From Candidatus Aerophobetes bacterium Ae_b3b (GTDB lineage Bacteria; Aerophobota; Aerophobia; Aerophobales; AE-B3A): a DNA stretch of 64,000 nucleotides. The position numbers and the translations under genes are program-made. Where the stretch lies: the NCBI GenBank assembly GCA_005223085.1, contig NJBP01000003.1, positions 7,474 through 71,473 on the forward strand. The letters run 5' to 3'. Below, one piece after another: positions 7,762 through 17,007 of the stretch. Within the stretch, counting starts at the first letter, position 1; every line of letters begins with the position of its first letter. Under the pieces are notes generated by a model that was not told where the DNA came from, did not search any database, and was given only the letters and a program-made list of their open reading frames with translations.

Positions 7762-10170
7762 ATGGCTTTGGAAAGTGGAATTGCTCCGCTTTATCTGGAA
7801 GAGGAAATGAAGACTTCTTACCTGAATTACGCTATGAGCGTAATTGTGGGTCGAGCCCTACCCGATGTCCGAGATGGACTAAAGCCGGTACAACGAAGGA
7901 TTCTTTACGCCATGCAGGGATTGGGTTTACTTCCTAACAAGCCTTACAGAAAATCGGCTCGTCTGGTAGGGGAGGTTTTGGGAAAATACCATCCTCATGG
8001 AGATATGGCCGTCTATGAGGCTATGGTAAGAATGGCTCAAGACTTTTCCCTGCGTCATCCTCTGGTTGACGGGCAGGGAAATTTTGGCTCTGTGGATGGG
8101 GACCCTCCGGCCGCTATGAGGTACACCGAGATAAGACTCTCGCTCATAACCTCGGAAATCCTTGAGGATCTGGATAAGGATACAGTCGACTTTCTACCCA
8201 ACTTTGACAATAGCCTGGAGGAGCCTCTTGTTCTACCAGCAAAAGTGCCTAATCTCTTACTAAATGGGAGCTCTGGAATAGCCGTGGGGATGGCCACCAA
8301 TATCCCTCCTCATAATCTGAGTGAGGTGGTGGATGCCTGTATCAGAATGATTGAGGATCCTCAAGTTTCTAGCGATGAGCTTTTAAAGATCATTCGAGGT
8401 CCAGATTTTCCCACAGCGGGGGTTATTATAGGGACGGAGGCGATTGAAAGAGCCTACCGGCACGGAAAGGCAAAGATAATCTTACAAGGAAAGGCCAATA
8501 TTGAAACTACCCAGGACCGAGAAAGCATTATTATTACTGAACTTCCCTATCAGGTCAATAAAGCAAAATTGATTGAGACTATTGCTGAGCTGTCTTCGAA
8601 TAATAGAATAAAGGGGGTCAAGAATCTGCGGGATGAATCGGACAGAAAGGGAATAAGGATTGCGATAGAGCTTTCCCGCAACACTAACGCTGAGGTCATT
8701 TTAAATCAACTTTATAAATATACCCCTCTTCGGACGACCTTTGGAGTTATTCTTTTAGCCATACTGGGTGGTAAGCCACGCCTTTTGAACCTGGTCGAGA
8801 TGCTCCGGTGCTATCTTGATCATCGTAAAGAGGTAGTTACCCGACGGACAAAATTCCTTCTTTCCCGCGAGCAAAAAAAGGCTCACCTTTTGGAAGGACT
8901 CAAAAAGGCTCTGGGGAAACTGGATGAGGTAATTAAGATTATAAGGTCGTCTTCCAATCCAGAAGAAGCCAGAAATCACCTGATAAAATTGTTAAGGCTA
9001 AGTGATGAGCAAGCCCGAGCGATTCTGGAGATGAGGTTAGCTCGCTTGACCAGCCTGGAGAGGCATAAAGTGGACCAGGATTATGCCGAATCGGTAAAAA
9101 TAATAGGTAGCTATGAGGAGATGCTGGCAAGGGAGCCCATGATTTGGGCAACCATTAAGGAAGAACTTGTCCAGATTAAGGAAAAATATGGAGAAGAGAG
9201 GCGTACCCGGATCAAGGCGGTAGTAAAAGAGTTAACCTTTAAACCAGAAGATTTGATCAAAAAAGAGGAGATCGTCGTTACTACCACCCGTCACGGCTAT
9301 ATAAAGTACACTTCCTTGAGAGCTTATAAGCGACAAAGACGTGGGGGCAAGGGGATGAGCGGAATGATCACGGGAAAGGAAGATTTTGTAGAAGACCTTT
9401 TTATTACTCACACTCATTCTATCCTCTTATTTTTTACCAATTTAGGAAAGGTTCATTGGGCCAGAGCTTACGACATTCCTCAAAAGAAGCGGTCAGCTAA
9501 AGGTAGGGCGCTGGTTAACTTCCTCTCTATGGGAAAGAATGAGAGAGTGAGTAAAACTCTTCCTCTGGACAATTTTGACCAGGAAGGTTTTCTGGTTATG
9601 GTCACCAGGAAAGGGAAAGTAAAGAAAACCAGTCTTTCCGCTTATTCCCGTCCTAAAAAAGGAGGAATAAGGGGAATTCGTCTGCAGGAGGAAGATGAAT
9701 TAATTAAAGTCCTGCCCACCCAAGGCGAAGAAAATATAGTCTTGGTCACCAGGAAAGGTAAGGCTATTCTTTTTTCTGAAAAAGATGTTCGTCCCACGGG
9801 AAGAACTTCACTAGGAGTAAAGGGGATTTCTTTAGGGGAAGAGGATGAGGTAATGGATGCCGTCATTGCCAAAGAGGATGAAGCTCTGCTCACCATTACC
9901 TCCAAAGGTTACGGGAAAAGAACTCTCTTTGCTAAGTACAGAAAAACCAGAAGAGGCGGCAAAGGAATCATTAACCTGCGTTTTGTTCCCCATAAGGGTG
10001 AGGTGGTGGGAGCAAAAAGAATAAAGAAGAGTGATGAGGTAATTGTTATCACCCGGAAGGGAAAGAGCATTCGCCTGGCAGCTAAAAATATCTCCCTTAT
10101 TGGAAGAAATACCTCCGGTCCCCGCATAATCAGGTTAGGCCAAGATGACGAGGTTATTGCTCTGACATGA
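7762..10170 (+). CDS. gyrA: DNA gyrase subunit A
   Basis: The DNA-cleaving subunit, 802 residues. The active-site tyrosine is Y121 in AAMRYTE. The C-terminal beta-pinwheel carries the GyrA box QRRGGKG in about its expected place, which separates it from ParC. In the quinolone-contact helix the motif reads [13 protein letters not shown]82 and E86 stand where E. coli has S83 and D87, so weak binding of quinolones would be expected from known resistance positions. The AGGGGG-like sequence before ATG 7762 is a good ribosome binding site. The stop overlaps the fabD start as ATGA (10167-10170). A diverged fragment of this gene (about residues 424-489) lies at 22,492-22,686. Confidence 0.97.
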   Translation: MALESGIAPLYLEEEMKTSYLNYAMSVIVGRALPDVRDGLKPVQRRILYAMQGLGLLPNKPYRKSARLVGEVLGKYHPHGDMAVYEAMVRMAQDFSLRHPLVDGQGNFGSVDGDPPAAMRYTEIRLSLITSEILEDLDKDTVDFLPNFDNSLEEPLVLPAKVPNLLLNGSSGIAVGMATNIPPHNLSEVVDACIRMIEDPQVSSDELLKIIRGPDFPTAGVIIGTEAIERAYRHGKAKIILQGKANIETTQDRESIIITELPYQVNKAKLIETIAELSSNNRIKGVKNLRDESDRKGIRIAIELSRNTNAEVILNQLYKYTPLRTTFGVILLAILGGKPRLLNLVEMLRCYLDHRKEVVTRRTKFLLSREQKKAHLLEGLKKALGKLDEVIKIIRSSSNPEEARNHLIKLLRLSDEQARAILEMRLARLTSLERHKVDQDYAESVKIIGSYEEMLAREPMIWATIKEELVQIKEKYGEERRTRIKAVVKELTFKPEDLIKKEEIVVTTTRHGYIKYTSLRAYKRQRRGGKGMSGMITGKEDFVEDLFITHTHSILLFFTNLGKVHWARAYDIPQKKRSAKGRALVNFLSMGKNERVSKTLPLDNFDQEGFLVMVTRKGKVKKTSLSAYSRPKKGGIRGIRLQEEDELIKVLPTQGEENIVLVTRKGKAILFSEKDVRPTGRTSLGVKGISLGEEDEVMDAVIAKEDEALLTITSKGYGKRTLFAKYRKTRRGGKGIINLRFVPHKGEVVGAKRIKKSDEVIVITRKGKSIRLAAKNISLIGRNTSGPRIIRLGQDDEVIALT

Positions 10171-11090
10171 GAAAAATAGCTTTTCTTTTTCCCGGGCAGG
10201 GTTCTCAACACGTAGGAATGGGAAGAGGATTCATTGATGGAAATTGTGGAGCTAAAAAAATCTTCCGGCAGGCCAGCAACGTCCTGGATTTTGATCTTGA
10301 GAAGCTATGTAATCATGGCCCGGAAGAAGAGCTGAAAAAGACCACTAATGCTCAGCCAGCTCTGTTGACAGTGAACTGGATCCTTACCAGAATTTTGAGA
10401 GAAAAGGGGATAGAGCCAAACGTGGTAGCCGGACACAGTCTAGGAGAATACAGTGCGGTACTTTGCGCTAAGGTGGTTGACTATCCTGCTGCCTTAAGAC
10501 TGGTTCGCCGAAGAGCCCAGTTTATGGAGGAGGCCTCGGCTGCCATAGATGGCGTGATGGCAGCCGTAATTGGACTACCCAGAGAGGCAGTTTTGTCAAT
10601 TTGTCGGAGAATCAAAGGGGTAGAGGCGGTCAACTTTAATTCTCCTTCTCAGGTAGTTATTGCTGGAAAAAAAAAAGCGGTAGAAATAGCAAGCAAAAGA
10701 TTAGAGCAAGAGGGGTCAAAAAAGGTTATTCCCCTTTTGGTAAGTGGTCCCTTTCACACTTCCTTTATGAGACGCGCAGCTTTAAAATTCAGTCAAGAAT
10801 TAGATAAAATTTCCTTCTCAGATCCTTGCTGTAAAGTTCTCACCAACGCCTTTGCCCGGTATGCCTTGAGTGCCGAGGAAATTAAAAAGGCCCTCCGTAT
10901 GCAGATGGATCATCCCATTCTCTGGGAGGATTCTATGAGGAAACTGTTGTCTGAGGGAATCGATCTATTCGTTGAAGTAGGACCAGGAAAGGTTCTCAAA
11001 GGGCTCCTGCGAAGAATTGACGGGAGAGCATTGGTTTTAGGAATGGAAAGTCCCGAGGACCTAGAAAGAATCGAGCACTACTGTACCTAA
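10167..11090 (+). CDS. fabD: Malonyl-CoA:ACP transacylase
   Basis: FabD moves the malonyl group from CoA to acyl carrier protein. The 307-residue protein shows FPGQGSQ at the N-terminus, the nucleophile S91 in GHSLGEYSA, the substrate-binding Arg in RRRAQFM, and the catalytic H197 in SGPFHTSF. Its start overlaps the gyrA stop by four bases, so translation is coupled. It is the last + strand gene before the accessory island; the next gene converges on it. A diverged copy of residues 175-307 survives as a scar at 45,933-46,334. Confidence 0.96.
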   Translation: MRKIAFLFPGQGSQHVGMGRGFIDGNCGAKKIFRQASNVLDFDLEKLCNHGPEEELKKTTNAQPALLTVNWILTRILREKGIEPNVVAGHSLGEYSAVLCAKVVDYPAALRLVRRRAQFMEEASAAIDGVMAAVIGLPREAVLSICRRIKGVEAVNFNSPSQVVIAGKKKAVEIASKRLEQEGSKKVIPLLVSGPFHTSFMRRAALKFSQELDKISFSDPCCKVLTNAFARYALSAEEIKKALRMQMDHPILWEDSMRKLLSEGIDLFVEVGPGKVLKGLLRRIDGRALVLGMESPEDLERIEHYCT

Positions 11091-11149
11091 GCAGAAGTTC
11101 ACAAAAAATTGCCCCCGGATGCCCCTACCCCTTGCAAGTGGGGAGGATG

Positions 11150-12424
11150 TCACTTCTTCATCATTTTTTCACTAACAACTGCAAATTTTGCTGGCCTTGG
11201 CCCATATGGTTCTTGCTTATATCTAACACCACTGTTAATTAAATACTCAACTAAGTCTCCCATGTTTTCTGTAGTGCCTGCCATAACAAGTGGTTTCATA
11301 ATTTCTTTTCTTAATTGTCCATCAGTTTTTAGCGCTTCAATAGTTTCCTTCCATGATTCATTATCCCTGCCCATGACCCTGATTCCTTTAACACTATTAA
11401 GGTTTAGCTCTTCGATTCCTGTCCTACCAGTTACAAATGTGTGAATATCCATATTGGTACCGGGAATCATGACTTTCTTTCCTCCCGCAGGAAGACCATA
11501 ATAAAATATCTTACCCCTCGGAGAAGCATACTCTATTACCATTTTTTGCAGTTTTTTCTGTCCGGTTAATTCAATACTTACAAATCCATCTTCTTGCCCA
11601 AGTTCTTCTTTTAACCGATTTAATTGTTGTTGATCGTCAGAATTTACAAAGTAAAAGTTAGCATCTAAATCCATTACACATCTTTTCATATACATCATAG
11701 CTGATTTTCCTCTGTAAATTAAAACAAAATTCTTAACCCCCTTGCTGGCAAAGTATGGGACCATATACAGTGCCTGAGCACCACAACCACCCCATATAGC
11801 CAGAGTTTCAGGCACTCTACCACTTTTTTCGCTAACGATTCTTTCCATTTTGACGGTATTTCCAAGTGGCTCTGCAAATGAGGGAAAGAAATTGAACTTC
11901 TCTATGTCTTGTGTTGGTTTTGCACAGCATTGGTGGATAGAGACAAATTCGGCAAAAGCTCCATTTCTTAGCCAATCTTTTGGATTCCCAGATTTATACC
12001 AGCCGAGAAAACCCTCTTTTTGGCATCTATCAAATTTTCCCTCTAAACACGAGCTACACTGTAAACATGGGTAATGCTCCTCACCAACAACTGTCTGGCC
12101 AATAAGAGCCTTATTAACATTTTCACCAACACCAACGATCCTTCCAGCAAATTCATGACCAAATACTGTCTTCTTTAAATCACCAGTTAAATCTACAAAT
12201 TTGTTTGCATCAGAGGCACATATAGAAATCCATAAAGGTTCTACTAAAACATCATCGGGTAGCATCTTTGGCAGGGGAACCTCTTCCAGAACAGTTTTTC
12301 CTCCCTTATAGGTAATCCATGCCTTCATTATTTCTGGGAGAGGATCCGGTATTTGATGTTTTGGCAATATAGATTTATAATCTGAGCCTATCGGTGTTAA
12401 TTCTAATTTAGAAGTAGTTTTCAC
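11150..12424 (-). CDS. Zinc-dependent alcohol dehydrogenase, threonine-dehydrogenase-like
   Basis: A 424-residue medium-chain dehydrogenase/reductase. The catalytic zinc ligands are C69 in ICASDANK and H90-E91 in GHEFAG. The four structural zinc cysteines C120, C123, C126 and C134 are all present. The nucleotide-binding loop reads IWGGCGAQAL, a variant of GxGxxG. The gene overlaps the KBL-like gene by four bases. This pairing is the classical threonine route: threonine is oxidised to 2-amino-3-ketobutyrate, which KBL cleaves with CoA to glycine and acetyl-CoA. The N-terminus is about 30 residues longer than typical TDH, so another beta-hydroxy amino acid or polyol as substrate is possible. 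Confidence 0.75.
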   Translation of the reverse strand: MKTTSKLELTPIGSDYKSILPKHQIPDPLPEIMKAWITYKGGKTVLEEVPLPKMLPDDVLVEPLWISICASDANKFVDLTGDLKKTVFGHEFAGRIVGVGENVNKALIGQTVVGEEHYPCLQCSSCLEGKFDRCQKEGFLGWYKSGNPKDWLRNGAFAEFVSIHQCCAKPTQDIEKFNFFPSFAEPLGNTVKMERIVSEKSGRVPETLAIWGGCGAQALYMVPYFASKGVKNFVLIYRGKSAMMYMKRCVMDLDANFYFVNSDDQQQLNRLKEELGQEDGFVSIELTGQKKLQKMVIEYASPRGKIFYYGLPAGGKKVMIPGTNMDIHTFVTGRTGIEELNLNSVKGIRVMGRDNESWKETIEALKTDGQLRKEIMKPLVMAGTTENMGDLVEYLINSGVRYKQEPYGPRPAKFAVVSEKMMKK

Positions 12425-13662
12425 TCCAAAATGCCTTCTTTTTTTCCTGTCTCTTGGAATGACTTCAGTGCATAATCAAGATCGTGCCTCGTATGTGAAG
12501 CTAATATCTGAACTCTTATAGTATCTTGACCTCTGGGAACAACAGGATAAGTTAAAGCTACCACATAGATTCCTCTTTGATATAAGTCAAAGACCATTTG
12601 CTTAGCCTTAATTGCATCGCCAATTAAAATAGGAACTATGGGATGAATCCCTTCAATTGTTTTAAAACCAATCTGATTTATTCCCTTTCTAAAATATTCA
12701 GTATTTTCTCTTAATCTCTCCAATAATCTTAATCCTTCATGGCTATCTAAAATCTCCAATGCTTTTAATGCAGCACCTGCCACTCCCGATCCTATTGGAT
12801 TTGAATACACATATAAAGGAGAAGTCTCTCTTAAATACTCAATAACCTTTTCATTGGATACAATAAAACCGCCGTCTACCCCCAAGCCCTTTCCTAATGT
12901 TGCGGTTATTATATCAATCCTATCTTCCTGGGTAACCTCTCCAGTGCCCCTTCCGGTTTTCCCATAAGCTCCTATTCCGTGTGAGTCATCTACAACTGTT
13001 ATAATTCCCTCTTCAAATTTTGGATCGTACTCCTCGGCCAAACAAGCTATATAGTGCAGGGGAGCATAATCTCCTCTCATACTAAATACACCATCGGTCA
13101 CTATAATTAATCTTTTCCCATTACCCACAGATTCATCTATGCACTTTCTGAGCTTGTCCATGTCACAGTGAGCATAAATTTTTTTCCTATCTCTGGGAAC
13201 TCCAGCAAATCTTATGGCCATAATTATACTGTTATGATTTAACTCATCGCTTATAATATAGGTATCCTTATCCACTAATGGAGCAATAATTCCGCAATTA
13301 GCAGCATAAGCAGAACTAAATATCATAGCAGCCTCTGTTTTATAAAACTCTGCTAGTTTTTTCTCTAATTCAATATGAGGCTCTTGTGTCCCGGAGATAA
13401 ACCTGACCGCACCTGGACCAACTCCAAACTTTAAATCTGCTTCATGTGCAGCTTTGATTAATCTTGGGTCATTAGAAATACCTAGGTAACTGTTGGAGGC
13501 AAAATTTAAGAGAGTGCGCTGGTCACTCATAACTATTTTTCTACCAAATCCATCTCCAGGAGGCACTATATCAACGATGACTTTTTCTTTCCCCTTCAGT
13601 CTACCTTCCTTCTCTAATAGTTTTAACTTTGCATCTAAAACAGATGTTAATTTATCAAGCAT
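12421..13662 (-). CDS. Alpha-oxoamine synthase family PLP enzyme (2-amino-3-ketobutyrate CoA ligase-like)
   Basis: A 413-residue fold-type-I PLP enzyme. K258 in ATLGKGLG is the expected Schiff-base lysine, D225/H228 in VVDDSHG hold the cofactor ring, and NFASNSYLG is the family N-terminal signature. Relatives are KBL (glycine C-acetyltransferase), BioF and ALA synthase. The overlap with the threonine-dehydrogenase-like gene and the lack of bio or hem genes favour KBL. The product glycine could feed the glycine cleavage system whose genes flank the island. An ATCTCTCCG-type stretch of the complement precedes the ATG, so the ribosome site is GGAGAG. A diverged copy of its first 88 codons lies at 22,685-22,953. 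Confidence 0.82.
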   Translation of the reverse strand: MLDKLTSVLDAKLKLLEKEGRLKGKEKVIVDIVPPGDGFGRKIVMSDQRTLLNFASNSYLGISNDPRLIKAAHEADLKFGVGPGAVRFISGTQEPHIELEKKLAEFYKTEAAMIFSSAYAANCGIIAPLVDKDTYIISDELNHNSIIMAIRFAGVPRDRKKIYAHCDMDKLRKCIDESVGNGKRLIIVTDGVFSMRGDYAPLHYIACLAEEYDPKFEEGIITVVDDSHGIGAYGKTGRGTGEVTQEDRIDIITATLGKGLGVDGGFIVSNEKVIEYLRETSPLYVYSNPIGSGVAGAALKALEILDSHEGLRLLERLRENTEYFRKGINQIGFKTIEGIHPIVPILIGDAIKAKQMVFDLYQRGIYVVALTYPVVPRGQDTIRVQILASHTRHDLDYALKSFQETGKKEGILE

Positions 13663-13663
13663 T

Positions 13664-13771
13664 TTTATCTCTCCGATATTTCATTGATGCTGTCATCAGG
13701 GCCTTGTTGTAGTTATCTCTCATCGACGGAGGTAAAAGCGGACTGATGACTTCCCACTGCCTGTCTGTAAA
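13664..13771 (-). pseudogene. IS5-family transposase N-terminal relic
   Basis: On the minus strand a 36-codon stretch reads TDRQWEVISPLLPPSM near its head (residues 2-17). This is the characteristic start of IS5/IS1182-type DDE transposases, normally written LTDEQWELIEPLLPP. A TGA directly precedes the stretch and it runs into the kbl start region, so only this scrap is left. Upstream, 13,772-13,923 holds a decayed frame starting with MKLAQLMKLIDDKEEAKKY interrupted by two TAG codons, which may be another transposase N-terminus (IS1595-like, weak). Together they mark the spacer upstream of kbl as an old insertion spot. Confidence 0.5.
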
Positions 13772-13923
13772 TCACTTCTGGCCACCCTCCTATCTTATCC
13801 AACTTTTGAAGCTACTTCTAGTATTTCTTCGCCTCTTCCTTGTCATCTATTAGCTTCATCAGCTGTGCCAACTTCATGGCAGCACTGTATCTCTACTCTC
13901 CCTCCCTGGTTAACCATCAAAAG

Positions 13924-14802
13924 CTATCTAGAACAAAGTATCTTTCTCATTCGCTTTGGAAACTTAAGAGCGTTCCCAGTGATTATACAGACCACTATAT
14001 CATTTTCCTCTAGATCTACGTGTTTTAAGGCAGCGGCTGAGGCGGCAGAAGCTGGCTCTGATAATATACCTTGCTTAGCTAGGGAAATAGTTTCCTCAAC
14101 AAGCTCTTTGTCTGAAACAGAGACAAATTGCCCACCAGAATCATTTACAGCATTCGATATCTTAGGTTCCTCCAACCGGTAAAATCCATGAATACTGTCC
14201 GCAATTTTGGTGAATTGTGAGGTAGCAGCTATCATGCGCGGCGAAACCCCAGCTCTCTTCAATCCTTCCCAGACTCCGACAAGGTGAGTCCCATTGTTGG
14301 TAGGGCAGACTACGACATCCGGTGAGAACGGCGCAATTTCCCTTCCAATATAGGCATTGCCTACGATCTTGGCTTGGCAATACCCAGCATTTGCATTGTA
14401 GTATCCATGTTTTTCAGCGGCCTCGATTACCTTCTGTGTTGCAGCCATATAGTCGCCCTCAACTATTTCGATTTCGGGTTTGAAGATTCTGATGAGATCC
14501 AACTTTTCTTTACTGACATTGCTGCCAACAAATATCTTTGCTTTCAATTCATTCATGTACATAAAGGCTGATAGCGATAAGGCGGCGTTGCCGGAACTAG
14601 CACAAACAGCAGTGCCATAGCCTTTCTCAATCATCTCTAAAACAACCATGGCACTACCTCTGTCCTTGTGTGTACCTGTGGGGTTTACCGCCTCGAGTTT
14701 GGCGAAGACATTAGCCCCATACCTCTCTCTCCCTTTGGGAATCTTGACTAAGGGGGTATTCCATGTTGGCTCCTGTAGCTTATAACTTATCATTCCATCC
14801 AC
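13924..14802 (-). CDS. PLP-dependent fold-type-II enzyme, threonine-synthase-like
   Basis: A 292-residue PLP enzyme of the threonine synthase / serine-threonine dehydratase / cysteine synthase superfamily. K46 in TGTHKDRGS is the Schiff-base lysine in the form typical of threonine synthase. SSGNAALS (about residues 69-76) is the phosphate-binding loop; ITGNALKFP near the end resembles the threonine synthase C-terminus. It is shorter than usual (over 350 residues), lacking the long N-terminal region. The gene is 10 bp downstream of the M55 peptidase, in the D-peptide cassette. It could act as a lyase on an amino acid released from peptides; exact reaction unknown. Confidence 0.7.
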   Translation of the reverse strand: MDGMISYKLQEPTWNTPLVKIPKGRERYGANVFAKLEAVNPTGTHKDRGSAMVVLEMIEKGYGTAVCASSGNAALSLSAFMYMNELKAKIFVGSNVSKEKLDLIRIFKPEIEIVEGDYMAATQKVIEAAEKHGYYNANAGYCQAKIVGNAYIGREIAPFSPDVVVCPTNNGTHLVGVWEGLKRAGVSPRMIAATSQFTKIADSIHGFYRLEEPKISNAVNDSGGQFVSVSDKELVEETISLAKQGILSEPASAASAAALKHVDLEENDIVVCIITGNALKFPKRMRKILCSR

Positions 14803-14811
14803 CTCAAAGGT

Positions 14812-15654
14812 TCAGTACTCAAGTTTCATCCGAACGCTCTCACCAAGCATGAACATGGCTTGAAAAGCTTTGAAGAGCTCCAAGAAGTCGCTGGAAGTCA
14901 AAGACACTGTCGTACCACTCTTTCTTTCTGTGCCAGGGATTAGAGAGGCTGCATCCGCCATGTTCGTCATAAAGAAATCCACTTCTATGATCGTTGGGGT
15001 GTTGTAAACGAGCGGTGACATATCTTTTATTCTCCTTACTGCCATTCTGGCCATTTTTTTGATCACTTCGTTTGCCTTTGATAGAGGCAAACACTTTGCG
15101 GAGGTCATATTTATAGCCTTCTTTATGACAGCTACTTCGACTGTACCAAGCTGAGACTTTGCCTCCTCGGCTACGACGTTGTCACCTACTACTAGGGTGG
15201 TAGGCACGTTGAAATATCCGGCAATACCTGCACTGACGCCGAGTTCTCCAACCGATTTACCATTGAGTCTGACGTCTCTTATACTCAGAGGGCAAAAAGA
15301 ATGGTTCAAAACACCAGGGTGTGAGCCCATTTTCGCGTGGTAGCCTATGAGGAATGCGGCATCAAAGGTCTCATCAACTCCCTCCATCATGCATAGGGGT
15401 TTAGGTTGACCAGTTACGAGCTCGACGTTCTCGTCGTCGAACCTGTCGATCAAGAGGTTCCTCATCGTGTTGTGCGAATCGTTTATAACAAACTCCGTAG
15501 CATTTGCCTCTTTGGCCCCTTTGATTGCGGCGTTTACGTGTTCACACATAATGTGTCTGTCCCTGCCCCACTCTCCTGGATCAGCATTCTTTGAAAATTC
15601 CCAGTGTGTCTTACCAGCTCTGCCTTCCATATCTGCTGAAATAAATACTTTCAT
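14812..15654 (-). CDS. M55 family D-aminopeptidase (DppA type)
   Basis: A zinc D-aminopeptidase of 280 residues. D8, E10, H61 and H106 line up with zinc ligands known for Bacillus subtilis DppA (D8, E10, H60, H104), and an Glu near 137 can be the fifth. I place the start at ATG 15,654 because GGGAGG lies seven bases upstream; an in-frame start nine codons earlier has no ribosome site. In B. subtilis the same enzyme heads the dpp operon, and here too it lies next to a dipeptide ABC transporter on the same strand, with a 312-bp gap. Function inferred: release of D-alanine or other D-residues from imported wall peptides. Confidence 0.88.
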   Translation of the reverse strand: MKVFISADMEGRAGKTHWEFSKNADPGEWGRDRHIMCEHVNAAIKGAKEANATEFVINDSHNTMRNLLIDRFDDENVELVTGQPKPLCMMEGVDETFDAAFLIGYHAKMGSHPGVLNHSFCPLSIRDVRLNGKSVGELGVSAGIAGYFNVPTTLVVGDNVVAEEAKSQLGTVEVAVIKKAINMTSAKCLPLSKANEVIKKMARMAVRRIKDMSPLVYNTPTIIEVDFFMTNMADAASLIPGTERKSGTTVSLTSSDFLELFKAFQAMFMLGESVRMKLEY

Positions 15655-15678
15655 TTTTAATCCTCCCAGGGTCTTGCC

Positions 15679-15934
15679 CAAGTTTGTGGCAAAGTTATAG
15701 AATTAATGTAAGATTCTGTTTCATCTTCCGCTCTTTGAAAATAGCTCATCACAAGATGAGGCCTAAAAGATTTGGAACAAGCTATACCTTGAAGGCTGAC
15801 ACAAGAAAAATGGCCATCTTAAAAAGACGTCACGCTATTTATGAGTGTCCCTATGTGTGAGTATCTGTTTACCTAGAATTTTCGCTCAAATTAGCATTTG
15901 ACAACGAAAAGGACGAGCAATTGCCACAAACTTG
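15679..15934. repeat. Perfect 14-bp inverted repeat bracketing a 256-bp non-coding segment
   Basis: CAAGTTTGTGGCAA at 15,679-15,692 is repeated in inverse at 15,921-15,934 (TTGCCACAAACTTG). Between them I see no gene, only a small hairpin CTCATC-ACAA-GATGAG. The segment fills the gap between the M55 gene and the oligopeptide ATPase gene. The left arm ends at the ribosome site of the M55 gene. It has the form of a small non-autonomous element (MITE) or of two operator half-sites. I see no clear target duplication. Confidence 0.4.
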
Positions 15935-15966
15935 AGTAAATTTCCTCCTGCCCTTTTTTTAGATTA

Positions 15967-17007
15967 TCAGCTATACAAGAAGCAGGATACAAGATGTCCT
16001 TTATCTGGACCGATTAGCTTGGGCTCTTCTTTACTACACCTACTAAATGAAAACGGGCACCTCGTATGGAATCTGCATCCTGCTGGTGGATCAATAGGGG
16101 AAGGAACCTCCCCGGTAAGCTCTATTCTATCGATTCTGTAAACTTCGCTTAGCAGTGGGCTGGATGAGGCTAATGACTTGGTGTAAGGATGGAGGCACTT
16201 TTGAAAAAGCTCCTTAGTTGGTGCCAACTCCACCAGTTTACCCAAATACATGACACCAACAGTGTCCGAAACGTGACGTATCACAGAAAGGTCGTGTGCA
16301 ATGAAGAGATAAGTTAAATCCCTTTTGTTCTGCAATTCCATAAGGAGATTCAGTATTTGCGCTTGTATGGATGTATCCAGAGCGGTTACTGGCTCATCCA
16401 GCACGATGAATTTAGGTTCTGTCGCTAATGCGCGGGCTATTGCGGCCCTCTGCCGCTGTCCTCCACTTAGTGCTTTTGGTTTTTTCGTGTAAAATACCTC
16501 GCTGAGCCCGACCTGGCCAAGTAAGTCTAGGCAATATTCTTTTATCATGTCCCTCTTGACGATTTCATGATGATTGATCACCTCCTTTAACATATTTCCA
16601 ATTATCTTGTGTGGAGGCAAAGTCGAGTAGGGATTTTGAAATACGACTTGCACCTCCTTTCTAAGCTTTTTGAGCTGCCTATCTGCTAAAGAACGGATGT
16701 TCTGCCCGAAAACTCGAATGTTACCAGCAGTAATTGATTCGAGTCTAAGAACACACCTGCCTAAGGTCGACTTTCCGCAACCGCTCTCACCTACGAGTCC
16801 AAATGTCTCGCCTCTCCTTATGTCCAGGGAGATATCGTCTACAGCTTTAACATACTTCTGTTCCCTCACAAGGATTTTGTCGATAAAACCCTTTCTCAGC
16901 ACATAGTACTTTTTCAGATGGCCGATTTCTATAACTGTCTCATTTCGGGAGATTTCTTTCATTTTGTTCTTGTGGTCCGAGACTATATCTACATCCAACG
17001 TCAGCAC
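15967..17007 (-). CDS. Dipeptide/oligopeptide ABC transporter ATPase, DppF type (system 1)
   Basis: A 346-residue nucleotide-binding subunit. Walker A is GESGCGKST (73-81), the signature is LSGGQRQR, and Walker B is FIVLDEPVTALD. The C-terminal domain has the cysteine-rich PAGCRFHTRCPFS stretch typical of Dpp/Opp ATPases, often tied to an Fe-S cluster. The chosen start is GTG 17,007, overlapping the DppD stop; GGGGGT lies directly in front, so TTG a few codons in is an alternative. It is the last gene of the Dpp1 operon. Confidence 0.93.
   Translation of the reverse strand: MLTLDVDIVSDHKNKMKEISRNETVIEIGHLKKYYVLRKGFIDKILVREQKYVKAVDDISLDIRRGETFGLVGESGCGKSTLGRCVLRLESITAGNIRVFGQNIRSLADRQLKKLRKEVQVVFQNPYSTLPPHKIIGNMLKEVINHHEIVKRDMIKEYCLDLLGQVGLSEVFYTKKPKALSGGQRQRAAIARALATEPKFIVLDEPVTALDTSIQAQILNLLMELQNKRDLTYLFIAHDLSVIRHVSDTVGVMYLGKLVELAPTKELFQKCLHPYTKSLASSSPLLSEVYRIDRIELTGEVPSPIDPPAGCRFHTRCPFSFSRCSKEEPKLIGPDKGHLVSCFLYS

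Noticed and set aside
11109-11148. CCTACCCC ... TGGGGAGG as bidirectional terminator between fabD and the dehydrogenase gene
   Set aside because: Stem has mismatches and no T-run at its base on either strand; too weak to annotate.
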